Virus record (IMG/VR): IMGVR_UViG_3300030107_000008
Coordinates: 1-20,420 of that record
DNA: 20,420 nt
Source: a virus
Strand: one strand, 5' to 3'
Part shown: positions 8,682 to 15,445 of the stretch, one piece after another
Layout of the letters: every line of letters begins with the position of its first letter
Numbering within the stretch: position 1 is the stretch's first letter
The notes under the pieces: generated by a model
Databases searched by the model: none
What the model saw: the letters and a program-made list of their open reading frames with translations, nothing else
Told to the model about the DNA's origin: nothing
Translations under genes and position numbers: made by a program

Positions 8682-8917
8682 AAGTAATATGCAATGACCT
8701 GTCCACTTGCAAGAGTAATACTTGTAATAACACCACAAACCTCTGAAGAAGCCTTCATTGTAATACCTGCAATAGTAGCAGATCCGTTTTCTGTAATGTT
8801 TTCAGCTACAAAAGTAGCACTAGCATCTGTTAAACAATGTACTTTTCCAAATCTGCCTGTATGGGCAGAAGTGTCTGTAATGATAATTGCTGCTGGGTAG
8901 TCGTAGCCGTAGCCCAT
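8678..8917 (-). CDS. Small beta-rich phage structural protein of unknown function
   Basis: A 79-aa protein located between the DnaT-like adaptor and the head closure gene. It opens MGYGYDYPAAIIITDTSAHT, then has FGKVHCLTDASATFVAENI and closes with GVITSITLASGQVIAYYL. Similar small proteins ending in a 'GEFTAITL.SGtViAY'-type strand pair are common in marine siphovirus head modules, but no function is assigned to my knowledge. The start at 8917 is chosen over the upstream in-frame ATG at 8953 because AAGAGG lies seven bases before it and it lies right after the previous stop. A minor capsid or neck component is the likely role; this is inference. Confidence 0.72.
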   Translation of the reverse strand: MGYGYDYPAAIIITDTSAHTGRFGKVHCLTDASATFVAENITENGSATIAGITMKASSEVCGVITSITLASGQVIAYYL

Positions 8918-8918
8918 T

Positions 8919-9479
8919 TTAAGACCTCTTGATTTGTAAGTTTGCTCTTCCACCTATTCTAATACCCATCAAGTAATGATCAACTATTGGTGGAATACGA
9001 TCAATACCAGTAGCTCCATAAAATCTTGGAGTTGCATTTATATTACCAATACTAACTGTTGCAAAATCTTCTAGGCCACTTAGTTCTAATCCGTTTCTAT
9101 TGTTATTAAGATATACAGCTAAAATTACTTGTGCTTTTTTTACACGGTCTGGAATTTCAGTATCAGTATAATAATCAGCAACTAATCTATTTGGAAAAGA
9201 TAGCCCATAAAGGTTTGTATAAGTATCAGGCTTACGAACACCAGAACGAGGCCATTCTAAAACTTGAGTATCATCTACTCTAGCTCCTAAGAATTTTTCT
9301 CGATCTATTCTTTGTGTTGCCGTATATAAAGCTCTGTTTTTATTATCAGTAGAACTTGAATCCCAAACTGAAACATCATCGCTTAATACTAGGCCTTCAA
9401 CAATAGCGTTTGCATCTGAAAGAGTGACATAGCTATTAGCTGATGCACTACCGACTGTCGCTACTATGGTTATTGCCAT
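8919..9479 (-). CDS. DnaT-like head-tail adaptor protein
   Basis: A 186-aa protein of the group often annotated as putative DnaT-like ssDNA-binding protein, which in phages occupies the head-tail adaptor (HK97 gp6 / SPP1 gp15) slot. Typical features are the opening GSASANSYVTLSDANAIVEG, then NKNRALYTATQRIDREKFLG, VLEWPRSGVRKPD and the helical ADYYTDTEIPDRVKKAQVILAVYL. The 'NRALYTATQRID...F.G.r....Q.LeWPR.G' block is the family signature. The DnaT label is historical. Given its neighbours (capsid side upstream, head closure downstream), a connector ring role is more likely than DNA replication. The start overlaps the end of the small 50-aa gene by 32 nt. Confidence 0.83.
   Translation of the reverse strand: MAITIVATVGSASANSYVTLSDANAIVEGLVLSDDVSVWDSSSTDNKNRALYTATQRIDREKFLGARVDDTQVLEWPRSGVRKPDTYTNLYGLSFPNRLVADYYTDTEIPDRVKKAQVILAVYLNNNRNGLELSGLEDFATVSIGNINATPRFYGATGIDRIPPIVDHYLMGIRIGGRANLQIKRS
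8925..8930 (-). promoter_or_regulatory. Ribosome binding site AAGAGG deciding the start at 8917
   Basis: AAGAGG on the minus strand lies seven bases before the ATG at 8917-8915. It favours that start over the in-frame ATG at 8953. Shine-Dalgarno sequences are weak at most other starts here. Confidence 0.55.
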
Positions 9480-9600
9480 TTACTGTTACCTTTGAGGGCT
9501 TACGTTTTGGTTTTGGCTTTATCTGAGCTTGAGCTAGTGAAGCTGCCTCAGTAGCAGCTTCATTTTGCTCTCTCATACGCCTAAATGCGTACATTGCCAT
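9448..9600 (-). CDS. Small 50-aa phage protein in head module
   Basis: A short ORF of 50 codons reading MAMYAFRRMREQNEAATEAA, then a basic proline- and lysine-rich stretch KPKPKRKPSKVTVNGNN and a stop at 9450-9448. Its ATG overlaps the stop of the decoration-like gene as TAATG, the junction used throughout this genome, and it fills a gap that would otherwise be 120 nt. I recall comparable small 'MxxYAxRRlREQ' proteins with K/P-rich tails beside the capsid gene in related phages; function unknown. The 3' end overlaps the next gene. Possible roles include a minor capsid or scaffold-associated peptide; nothing in the sequence decides. Confidence 0.72.
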   Translation of the reverse strand: MAMYAFRRMREQNEAATEAASLAQAQIKPKPKRKPSKVTVNGNNHSSDSR

Positions 9601-9965
9601 TAGCTTGATGCACCCTTAAGAGCAACAAAATTAATAACAATAGCTTCACTTAGTCCACCGCCAGATACATTAGCAACTGTGACCTTAAAAGATCCAGATG
9701 CCATTGTGTTTGCATTAACAAGATATGCACCAGCAGTTCCAGCAGAACCATGACAAGCTACAACAACATCTGTTGCTGCAATCTTGCTGTTGGTTACAGT
9801 GAAAGTTGCTTCTGCGGCATCTGCTAAAGCAGCGTTGTTCATTGTGATTTGTCCACTCTCAGTATTAAGAGTTACACCTGTTGTTTTGTTGGTGGCCTGA
9901 GTTACAGTTCCACCGTCTGTTGGGCCAACTAAAGAGCCAGCAGTTACTTCAAATAATGATGGCAT
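9600..9965 (-). CDS. Capsid decoration-like beta-sandwich protein
   Basis: A 121-aa small-residue-rich protein immediately downstream of the capsid gene (two bases apart). After about 20 residues it consists of one recognisable repeat-like beta domain: TQATNKTTGVTLNTESGQIT, then LADAAEATFTVTNSKIAATD, a variable loop, and GSFKVTVANVSGGGLSEAIV. I know this domain from many marine phage structural proteins, where it also appears at the end of longer tail or fibre proteins. As a stand-alone gene next to the capsid it most likely decorates the head, but head-fibre or tail roles cannot be excluded. No cysteine-based or catalytic motif is evident. Confidence 0.72.
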   Translation of the reverse strand: MPSLFEVTAGSLVGPTDGGTVTQATNKTTGVTLNTESGQITMNNAALADAAEATFTVTNSKIAATDVVVACHGSAGTAGAYLVNANTMASGSFKVTVANVSGGGLSEAIVINFVALKGASS

Positions 9966-9967
9966 AA

Positions 9968-11254
9968 TTAATCCTGATTAGATACGTTAGTTGCACGAAC
10001 AATACCGATGTTCTTTGTTTCATACACCTTCGACCATGATGCAACAGTTTCCAATACACTTCTGTTTGGGTTAACAGTAGATACTGCATACTTCAAACCT
10101 ACTGGATGGTAGATGTAGTGAAGATCCACAGCCATTGCTTCTTCTAAAGCAAGGATGTCTCTATCTGTTTGAGTTCTGATTGGTGCTTGCTCACCTGTAA
10201 CAACTGATCCTTGTGTAAAGAAAAATGTTGAATACTCAGTAGAAGAACCAGAACCTGTTGTTGGAACATCATCTGAAACAATAACTTTTAATCCCATAAA
10301 GGTAGGAATAGAAGTTGTACCTGGGAAAGCCCCTGCTGTACTACCAGCAGTTGCTCCTGAATCGGCTGCTCCTGTGTTGTCATAAATGCGATCAATAGCA
10401 TTACGTTCAACCAAGTCATAATAAACTTTGGAATGAACTGCCATTGATGTTAATTTAGATCCTTGATCACCTAACAAAGCCTGGGCCTTTGCAACGTGTC
10501 TAGGACTCAAGGCTGTAGGAGAATCACCTGATTCTGAATCAATAGTTAAAGCAAATAAAGCAGAGTTGCTGTCGTTTGCATTGATAGAACCAAATGCACC
10601 AGTTAAGCAAGAGAATAAATCCTTCTGCTTTTGGTTGTTGACGTATGCAGCCATTTTTTGTGCAATAGCAGCCATTGGATCAGGGCCGCCACCAACAGCT
10701 AATGCTGCTAAGTCTCTAGAGCTAAATGCTCTACCTCTGTGCAATACAGCAGCAATTTGATTATCTGCTGTAATCTTGCCAGGTGTTAATGATGTTGAAT
10801 CTGTAAGAACTTCAAAATCACCACTTAAATTTGCTTTGTAAAAAGGTATCTTTACAAAATCTCCGCCTCTTTCTGAGGATAGATTTAATTCTGCCAAAGG
10901 TTGTACGACCCCACTTTGTAAGAAAGCATCCTTTTGGGTTGTTTCTTCGATCAAATCACGTTGTTACCAAGAAAGCTCTTTATCTTTCTTTTCTACATCT
11001 TTTCCATTGATGTAGGTCGGACTATATCTTCAACCTATAAGGTTGCAAGGCACTCGTGTCTCCGTTACTTAGTTTCCTATCGGGAGTTAGTCTCTGAACC
11101 TTCCAGCTTGTTTGCTGGCTTGGCTGCTGATTATCCTTTTATGGTGGACTTCCAGCAATTCACCTTGTTTCATTATGTTGTTACCAACATAAGCCCCAAA
11201 AATCTAGGGTGTGAACACCTCAGGGATAATTAAATCACTTCTTAATGTAGCCAT
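9968..11254 (-). CDS. Major capsid protein, interrupted by a group I intron (exons 11254-11206 and 10956-9968)
   Basis: Exon 1 runs from ATG at 11254 to 11206 and encodes MATLRSDLIIPEVFTP plus the first base of a codon. It then meets TAG in frame. Exon 2 starts at 10956 and supplies the two bases AT. The join gives Tyr and continues LIEETTQKDAFLQSGVVQPL in frame to the stop at 9970-9968, for a total of 345 aa. FTPYLIEETT is the conserved N-terminal sequence expected in this capsid family. Taking the TTG at 10954 as a start instead gives a 328-aa product missing the N-terminal arm. The rest (for example FVKIPFYKANLSGDFEVLTD, HRGRAFSSRDLAALAVGG, VYYDLVERNAIDRIYD and ALEEAMAVDLHYIYHP) is typical of HK97-fold phage capsids. 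It follows the scaffold gene, as expected. Confidence 0.9.
10957..11205 (-). ncRNA. Group I self-splicing intron, ORF-less, in the major capsid gene
   Basis: A segment of 249 nt with all core elements in order on the minus strand. P1: exon CCCU paired to UUGGGG, with a U.G wobble at the splice site (intron starts AG). P2: TTATGTTG-GTAA-CAACATAA, a perfect 8-bp hairpin with a GNRA loop. P3: CAAGG with CCTTG. P4: TGCTG with CAGCA; P5: GTCC with GGAT; P6: CCAGC with GCTGG. P7: GACTA inside GTTCAGAGACTA, paired with TAGTC in AAGATATAGTCC, the textbook R and S signatures. P8: CAACC with GGTTG. P9: CTACATC with GATGTAG. P9.1: AAGAAAG with CTTTCTT. The 3' end is a terminal G. The extra segment between P7 and P3' suggests subgroup IA. 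No homing endonuclease ORF is present. Confidence 0.93.
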
Positions 11255-11324
11255 TAAAAAATTAATCTAATATGTTCACTTCGAGGCACAACCTCTGACG
11301 TAGCACAACCACGTTGTTTCTATA
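11255..11324 (-). other. Short leader upstream of the capsid gene with two small hairpins
   Basis: The 70-nt gap between scaffold stop and capsid ATG holds two small stem-loops on the minus strand: ACAAC-GTG-GTTGT and GAGG-TTGTG-CCTC. There is no T-run after either, so I do not call a terminator. There is no clear Shine-Dalgarno before the ATG at 11254. The spacing suggests a leader or mRNA-processing site for the abundant capsid message. Confidence 0.35.
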
Positions 11325-11996
11325 TTAACTAGAAACTGCGTTTTTGAGCATATTGTATTTATTTATATCTGTTCTATATATTCTTGCTTGCTCCGTCAAG
11401 TTAAATGATTCAGGTGCAAATGGGTTTTTTTCTCCTAAAGAGACATCAGCAGTCACTTTTGTTGTTGTTGCTCCACCGCCTTGTGGTCTTGGATTCTTTT
11501 GTACCCATTGAGGCATTTTTGACATTGCCCATTCTTTTACAGGTGTTCTGTTATAGCCATCAACAATAACAACAGTGCCATCAGCTTCTCTTGCTAATTG
11601 ATCTCGATTTATCCTTGATAAAACATATTGTGGATCATGGACAACATCAGCTAATGCACTAACGGCAGGAGCTTCAACTTCAAGTTTTCTCTTTTCTTGC
11701 TCAAGCTCTTGTATTCTTTTGTTTTTAGATTCCTCTGCTTCTCTGTACTGAGTTGCAAGTTTGTCTCTTGCCTCTTCATATTTACCTTTAGCCTCTAATT
11801 CTTCTTGTTCTTTTTGTTGCTTAAAAGCAATTAATGCATTTACATCAACATCTTGAGGGACAGCTTTAGCGGCTTCCTTTGCCTTTTTATAATCATCTAA
11901 TAACTCAGAATTTTTTTTCCTCATAGATTCAACTTCTGCTTTTAAAGCATCAACTTCTGTTTGAGAAGGATTAGGTTTGATTAATTCGTCAGCCAT
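11325..11996 (-). CDS. Capsid scaffolding protein
   Basis: A 223-aa protein with the layout of phage scaffolds. Residues 14-105 are a long charged coiled coil rich in E, K, Q and A (for example VDALKAEVESMRKKNSELLD). A short globular part follows, with VVHDPQYVLSRINRDQLARE and GYNRTPVKEWAMSKMP, then a glycine- and threonine-rich linker. The C-terminal helical tail includes EKNPFAPESFNLTEQARIYR, the motif I know as the capsid-binding end of such scaffolds. It lies directly upstream of the major capsid gene, as in many siphoviruses. A role in guiding procapsid assembly, with no protease domain present, is the likely function. Confidence 0.86.
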   Translation of the reverse strand: MADELIKPNPSQTEVDALKAEVESMRKKNSELLDDYKKAKEAAKAVPQDVDVNALIAFKQQKEQEELEAKGKYEEARDKLATQYREAEESKNKRIQELEQEKRKLEVEAPAVSALADVVHDPQYVLSRINRDQLAREADGTVVIVDGYNRTPVKEWAMSKMPQWVQKNPRPQGGGATTTKVTADVSLGEKNPFAPESFNLTEQARIYRTDINKYNMLKNAVSS

Positions 11997-12032
11997 AAAT
12001 AAATTTTAACAATTATTAATATATATATTATC

Positions 12033-12311
12033 TTACCAACGTGTTTTGTCAGCCCAATAAGCCGCACTAATAGGGCCTTTCTTAATAAGTCTTGCAAATC
12101 TAGCCTTAAAAGCAGCCCTTTTATCTTTATCTTTTTGTGATTCTCCTTTTCTTGGAGGTTTATTATCTGCCCCTTGCAAACCAAATCTTATAAGTTTTTC
12201 TTTGCCAGCAACTTTAACAACAACTGCCCCTGCTTTTCCAGATTTGTGGTTAGGAGTTTTTATTGGTTTGTTTAAACCTTCAAAGGTATGACCGCCTTTT
12301 TTTATAGCCAT
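12033..12311 (-). CDS. Small basic phage protein, family of unknown function
   Basis: A 92-aa basic protein. The recognisable pattern is an internal KAGAVVVKVAGKEKLIRFGL segment, then KGESQKDKDKRAAFKARFAR and the end KGPISAAYWADKTRW. Homologues with 'KxIRFGxxG....K.....R..fkaRh........aayWa....W' occur in many phages and in some large eukaryotic viruses (resembling the DUF5754-type small proteins). They are usually next to head genes, and no function is assigned that I know. The start overlaps the previous stop (TAATG) and the gene lies just upstream of the scaffold. A nucleic-acid binding or head-assembly role is plausible but unproven. Confidence 0.75.
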   Translation of the reverse strand: MAIKKGGHTFEGLNKPIKTPNHKSGKAGAVVVKVAGKEKLIRFGLQGADNKPPRKGESQKDKDKRAAFKARFARLIKKGPISAAYWADKTRW

Positions 12312-12541
12312 TATTTTTTTGTTTTAGGTGATGCTCTTAACTCAGATCTTTTTTTTAAAACTGCATTTCCAGTTGATTCAGAAATTATTTTTACAATAGG
12401 ATCATCTTTACTTCCTACTCTTGTCACTTCACCGCCTCTTGGTGTTTTTATCTTTGCTTTTGTACCAGCATTTGCACTTACGACTTTGCCATAAGTACGC
12501 TTACCTCCATAAAGCCAGCTAACTCTAGATCCTTTTTTCAT
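12311..12541 (-). CDS. Small Tudor-like (HVA1/DUF2945-type) protein
   Basis: A 76-aa basic protein with the conserved layout of the hypervirulence-associated protein TUDOR domain (DUF2945). It opens KKGSRVSWLYGGKRTYGKVV; the middle has IKTPRGGEVTRVGSKDDPIV and the end has NAVLKKRSEL. In that family the 'GxxVsW..G...GkVv' opening and the 'e.tR.aSkddP.y.i....g..vlK..sEL' ending frame a small barrel with no known enzymatic role. Phage copies appear among head genes. I see no signal peptide or membrane segment. The C-terminal tail is positively charged. Function is unresolved. Confidence 0.72.
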   Translation of the reverse strand: MKKGSRVSWLYGGKRTYGKVVSANAGTKAKIKTPRGGEVTRVGSKDDPIVKIISESTGNAVLKKRSELRASPKTKK

Positions 12542-12543
12542 TT

Positions 12544-12648
12544 TTAATTCTTTTTAGATTTCTTTTTAGAAGTTTTAGGTTTTACTTCGCAATTTTCAAC
12601 CTTTGGTTTTGACTCATCGTAAGTCTGAACTTTAAATGTATATCCCAT
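12544..12648 (-). CDS. Tiny lysine-rich ORF, 34 aa
   Basis: An ORF of 34 codons with ATG at 12648-12646: MGYTFKVQTYDESKPKVENC, then EVKPKTSKKKSKKN and TAA at 12546-12544. It has the best Shine-Dalgarno in the window, AGGAGG nine bases before the start. Its ATG overlaps the stop of the preceding tiny ORF as TAATG. The positive charge resembles other small nucleic-acid-associated phage peptides, but there is no domain to call. Confidence 0.65.
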   Translation of the reverse strand: MGYTFKVQTYDESKPKVENCEVKPKTSKKKSKKN

Positions 12649-12713
12649 TACTTTTTACCTCCTTTTTTCTTTTTTTTACCTTTTGGCTTCATTGCACCGT
12701 AATGTGATGGCAT
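12648..12713 (-). CDS. Tiny lysine-rich ORF, 21 aa
   Basis: An ORF of 21 codons reading MPSHYGAMKPKGKKKKKGGK and one more K, with ATG at 12713 and a TAA that overlaps the next ATG. Short 'MPxHYG....KKKK' ORFs recur in the same head-module position in phage genomes I know, which supports coding. The ribosome binding site is weak. Function unknown; the peptide is far too short for a domain call. Confidence 0.55.
   Translation of the reverse strand: MPSHYGAMKPKGKKKKKGGKK
12658..12663 (-). promoter_or_regulatory. Strong Shine-Dalgarno AGGAGG for the 34-aa ORF
   Basis: AGGAGG on the minus strand lies nine bases upstream of the ATG at 12648. It is embedded in the last codons of the preceding 21-aa ORF and supports translation of the small ORF that follows. 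Confidence 0.6.
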
Positions 12714-12764
12714 AATCAAAAACATTAACTATAAATATCATAGCCATTTTTGTGAACTATGAAA

Positions 12765-14018
12765 TTAATTTAAATTATATTGATTTCTTATTTGATCTAA
12801 AGTCTTTTCTGTTCCGTCATTTCTTATAATTTGCCTCAATGCTTTTTGACCTGAACTATTCTTTCTTCTAGCTAATATTTTAAAATATTTTATTTTTTGT
12901 TCACTACCTAAAGTTTTTAACTGTAATTCTTTATCTTGATTTAAAAGCCAATCACCATAAGCAGTATTTTGTGGCACTCTACCAGTAATACTAGGTCTTG
13001 TATCAAGTGCGCTTACAGGTGGTTTTTCTAGTCCAGGGTATTTTTTCTGTAATTTATTAAAATCAACTACAGGTACAGTAGTTGATCTGCAATTAAAATG
13101 TTGGGGTGGTGTTGGGCCTTTATTATATTCAAATTTCTTACCATCTAACCTTTGACAAATAGTACTTGTTCTTGAATCAAGTGTTGCTACATATTCATAT
13201 TTAGGAGCAACTTTACTGTTTGCAGCATAAACAGATTGACTTGCTTGGTTTTGTACTTGATTTATAGCAGTTCTTACAATCGTTTGTAATTGATGATTTG
13301 CTAGTTTTGTAAGTTCTCCACCTGATGCTGCAAGTTGTTTTACAGATAATGACCCTAAATCTTCAAAGTCTAGTTTTCCTACAAGCCGTCTTGCTATTTG
13401 TTGTGTAGTTTCTCCACTGAATACACCTGTTCGTATTGCTAATGCTAATTTTTCCTGAGAACTAACAACAATACCTCTAAATGCTTTTTCTACAGTTTGA
13501 CCATTAGGTAAAGTTATTGATGCTCCTTGCCTTGCTGTTAATTCAAACTTTCCAGAGCCAAACCTTACAAAATCATCTTCAGTGAATTGTTTACTTGTAA
13601 ATATATTGGTCTGAGTAGGATCAGTCATAATAACTGATTCGGCATATTTTGGACTTATAGCAACACTATTGATCGGTACATTGCCAGACGCTGTTACTTT
13701 CTTAAGCTCTTTTACAATAAAATCTCTTTGTAAAACAGTAATCCCCTGTAATTCTTTTTTAAAATCTCTAGCGGTAACACCAGACCATGTATTTAAGCTA
13801 TCTTTTGCCTGTTTTATGATTGCCCTTAATCTTTTCCTTGTCTGGGGTGCAATAATTACAGCCTCTCCAGCTTTTGTTTGTCTTAAATCTATATCTCTTA
13901 ACTGTTTTGCCGCTCTTAATATAATTTCGTTGTAAGTGACAGCATACTTCTTAGCAACAGAATTACTAAAACGGTTGAGATCAATAGTCTCTCTGTAAAA
14001 TACCTCTGGAGTTGACAT
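12765..14018 (-). CDS. Minor head protein, SPP1 gp7 / Mu gpF-type head morphogenesis protein
   Basis: A 417-aa protein following the portal gene, the standard order. About residues 274-316 carry the signature of the phage head morphogenesis domain: YEYVATLDSRTSTICQRLDG, then KGPTPPQHFNCRSTTVPV, matching the T.D.RTS..C..LdG......P..H..CRs pattern. The region before it is helical (NHQLQTIVRTAINQVQNQAS), with a preceding repeat of gp7-like helices. Members bind the portal and are carried in the head in small copy number; in Mu, gpF is needed for head assembly. The start is ATG, three bases after the portal stop. Confidence 0.87.
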   Translation of the reverse strand: MSTPEVFYRETIDLNRFSNSVAKKYAVTYNEIILRAAKQLRDIDLRQTKAGEAVIIAPQTRKRLRAIIKQAKDSLNTWSGVTARDFKKELQGITVLQRDFIVKELKKVTASGNVPINSVAISPKYAESVIMTDPTQTNIFTSKQFTEDDFVRFGSGKFELTARQGASITLPNGQTVEKAFRGIVVSSQEKLALAIRTGVFSGETTQQIARRLVGKLDFEDLGSLSVKQLAASGGELTKLANHQLQTIVRTAINQVQNQASQSVYAANSKVAPKYEYVATLDSRTSTICQRLDGKKFEYNKGPTPPQHFNCRSTTVPVVDFNKLQKKYPGLEKPPVSALDTRPSITGRVPQNTAYGDWLLNQDKELQLKTLGSEQKIKYFKILARRKNSSGQKALRQIIRNDGTEKTLDQIRNQYNLN

Positions 14019-14021
14019 TCA

Positions 14022-15419
14022 TTAAGCTGCGTCAGGTTGTATTGGTGCTTCCATTTCAACTAATCCACCTGCTTGGGTTGCCTCGACTTCTTCCTCTACA
14101 TCGAAATCATCGCCAAGTATCTCACCACTGCTTAATTGTGTAAGCAATGTTTCCTGACTAATAGTTCCAGCAGTAAATAGTTGTAATAAAGATTGAATCT
14201 CTTGTGGTTCTAATCTTGCTGTTACAAAATCTCTATTAACAAAAGAACTTCCAGCATTAGGTTCGTTAAGATATTCACTATGAAATTTAAGACAGTTATC
14301 AATTAAATCTTGCATTTGCTGTGCAACAACCATCATTGTGCTGTCATTCTGTGAACGGTCTATCCTCTTGGCTTCAGCAGTTTCACCAACTAATTTTTGT
14401 CCAAGCACTGCCGCCAAAGATAATGTATTAATCTGCTCTTTTATATCTTCTAACCTTTTAAACTGACTATCATAGCTATCACCAGAAGGGCTGACATATT
14501 CCATTCTTGATTCAGGTGGTAATGACAATGCTTCATTTGGCCCTGTTGTTATTTCATCTGCATTGGGATAACCAAAAACAGCAAGCAAAGGAACAGAACT
14601 AATATGCAAAATATTATCTAGATCACTTTGTATCTGGTAATGTTTAAGATTTAATTCTGCTATGTCATATAAAGGGCTTCTTGATTCATACATTCCTACT
14701 CGGTTTGAATATGCAACAGAAAAAGGAATTTTATCTTTTAAACTCATTTCACCTTCTTCAAATAACTTATATTCACCTTTCTTCTCATCTTTTCTATGTA
14801 TTTCATAACGACCTGGTTCTAGTACCCTTATTTGTTTAACTACCTTCTCTCCATACTGTCCATCATTTTCTACAACTTGCTCCATTAAACGTATTTGCAT
14901 TAATTTTCTTACACCCTCTACTATTTCAGTTCTCCAACCAAGAATGTCTTTTGGTGCGTAAGTAACCCAATATGGCCTTGCCTTATCTCCTTCTTTCGGT
15001 GCATCAACAAGCACCCCTATATGCCCGAAGCTAATTGCTTGCCTTGCTGTTTGATAAAGCCAAATATTCAAGTCATTACCTTCTAAATCAACATCAAACA
15101 ACTGCTCTCTTACTAAGTCTGAAACATCATCTAAACGGACAGGCTTTCTGACCAGCATACCTGAGAGCATCTTTTCAATACGTTGCAAATATGGGACAAC
15201 TGTTGATCTTGCAAGTCTTGTATCATAACTATCATCTGTTTCTCTAGGTTCTTGCAACAAATATTTTCTATGCTCCGATCTGATTTTATATGTACCTTCT
15301 TTTAAATCTGCGATCAAATCCCAGAAATTAGACATTCTTTGATAAGCGGCATTAGGAGATGCAACCGTTGTAGGAGCTACAGTTACAGGTTGATTGTAAA
15401 TATTGAGTGAGCTATACAC
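14022..15419 (-). CDS. Portal protein (DUF4055 / SPP1 gp6-like)
   Basis: A 465-aa protein following the large terminase. It has a start with GTG and a Shine-Dalgarno-like GAGG eight bases upstream. Diagnostic parts are the helical N-terminal region SNFWDLIADLKEGTYKIRSE with YLLQEPRETDDSYDTRLARS, then IEKMLSGMLVRKPVRLDD, QTARQAISFGHIGVLVDAP, YWVTYAPKDILGWRTE and IRVLEPGRYEIHRKDEKKGE. The C-terminus is acidic (EEEVEATQAGG), as often seen in portals. The dodecameric portal ring forms the DNA entry channel and the site for the terminase and the head-tail connector. The subfamily assignment is from memory and less sure than the function. Confidence 0.88.
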   Translation of the reverse strand: MYSSLNIYNQPVTVAPTTVASPNAAYQRMSNFWDLIADLKEGTYKIRSEHRKYLLQEPRETDDSYDTRLARSTVVPYLQRIEKMLSGMLVRKPVRLDDVSDLVREQLFDVDLEGNDLNIWLYQTARQAISFGHIGVLVDAPKEGDKARPYWVTYAPKDILGWRTEIVEGVRKLMQIRLMEQVVENDGQYGEKVVKQIRVLEPGRYEIHRKDEKKGEYKLFEEGEMSLKDKIPFSVAYSNRVGMYESRSPLYDIAELNLKHYQIQSDLDNILHISSVPLLAVFGYPNADEITTGPNEALSLPPESRMEYVSPSGDSYDSQFKRLEDIKEQINTLSLAAVLGQKLVGETAEAKRIDRSQNDSTMMVVAQQMQDLIDNCLKFHSEYLNEPNAGSSFVNRDFVTARLEPQEIQSLLQLFTAGTISQETLLTQLSSGEILGDDFDVEEEVEATQAGGLVEMEAPIQPDAA

Positions 15420-15445
15420 GGTTTTTCCTCATAGTATCATTACTT

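Noticed and set aside
8682-8738. Longer N-terminus for the head closure protein (MWCYYKYYSC...)
   Set aside because: It lies inside the preceding gene and is composition-wise unlike the family; the ATG at 8681 with ATGA overlap is better.
9968-10954. Capsid protein starting at TTG 10954
   Set aside because: It lacks the conserved N-terminal arm; the intron model recovers that arm with an ATG start and a restored codon.
10934-11233. Plus-strand open frame of 99 codons across the capsid intron
   Set aside because: It runs antisense through the intron and both exon edges; its length follows from the structured intron sequence, and no phage gene in this window is on that strand.
11981-12184. 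Minus-strand ORF of 67 codons overlapping the 92-aa gene
   Set aside because: It is a shadow frame of a gene with recognisable family motifs; its own composition (I, K, L repeats) is non-protein-like.
12738-12762. Inverted repeat TCATAG...CTATGA after the minor head protein stop, as a terminator
   Set aside because: Only six A+T-rich pairs, a 13-base loop and no T-run; too weak to call a terminator.
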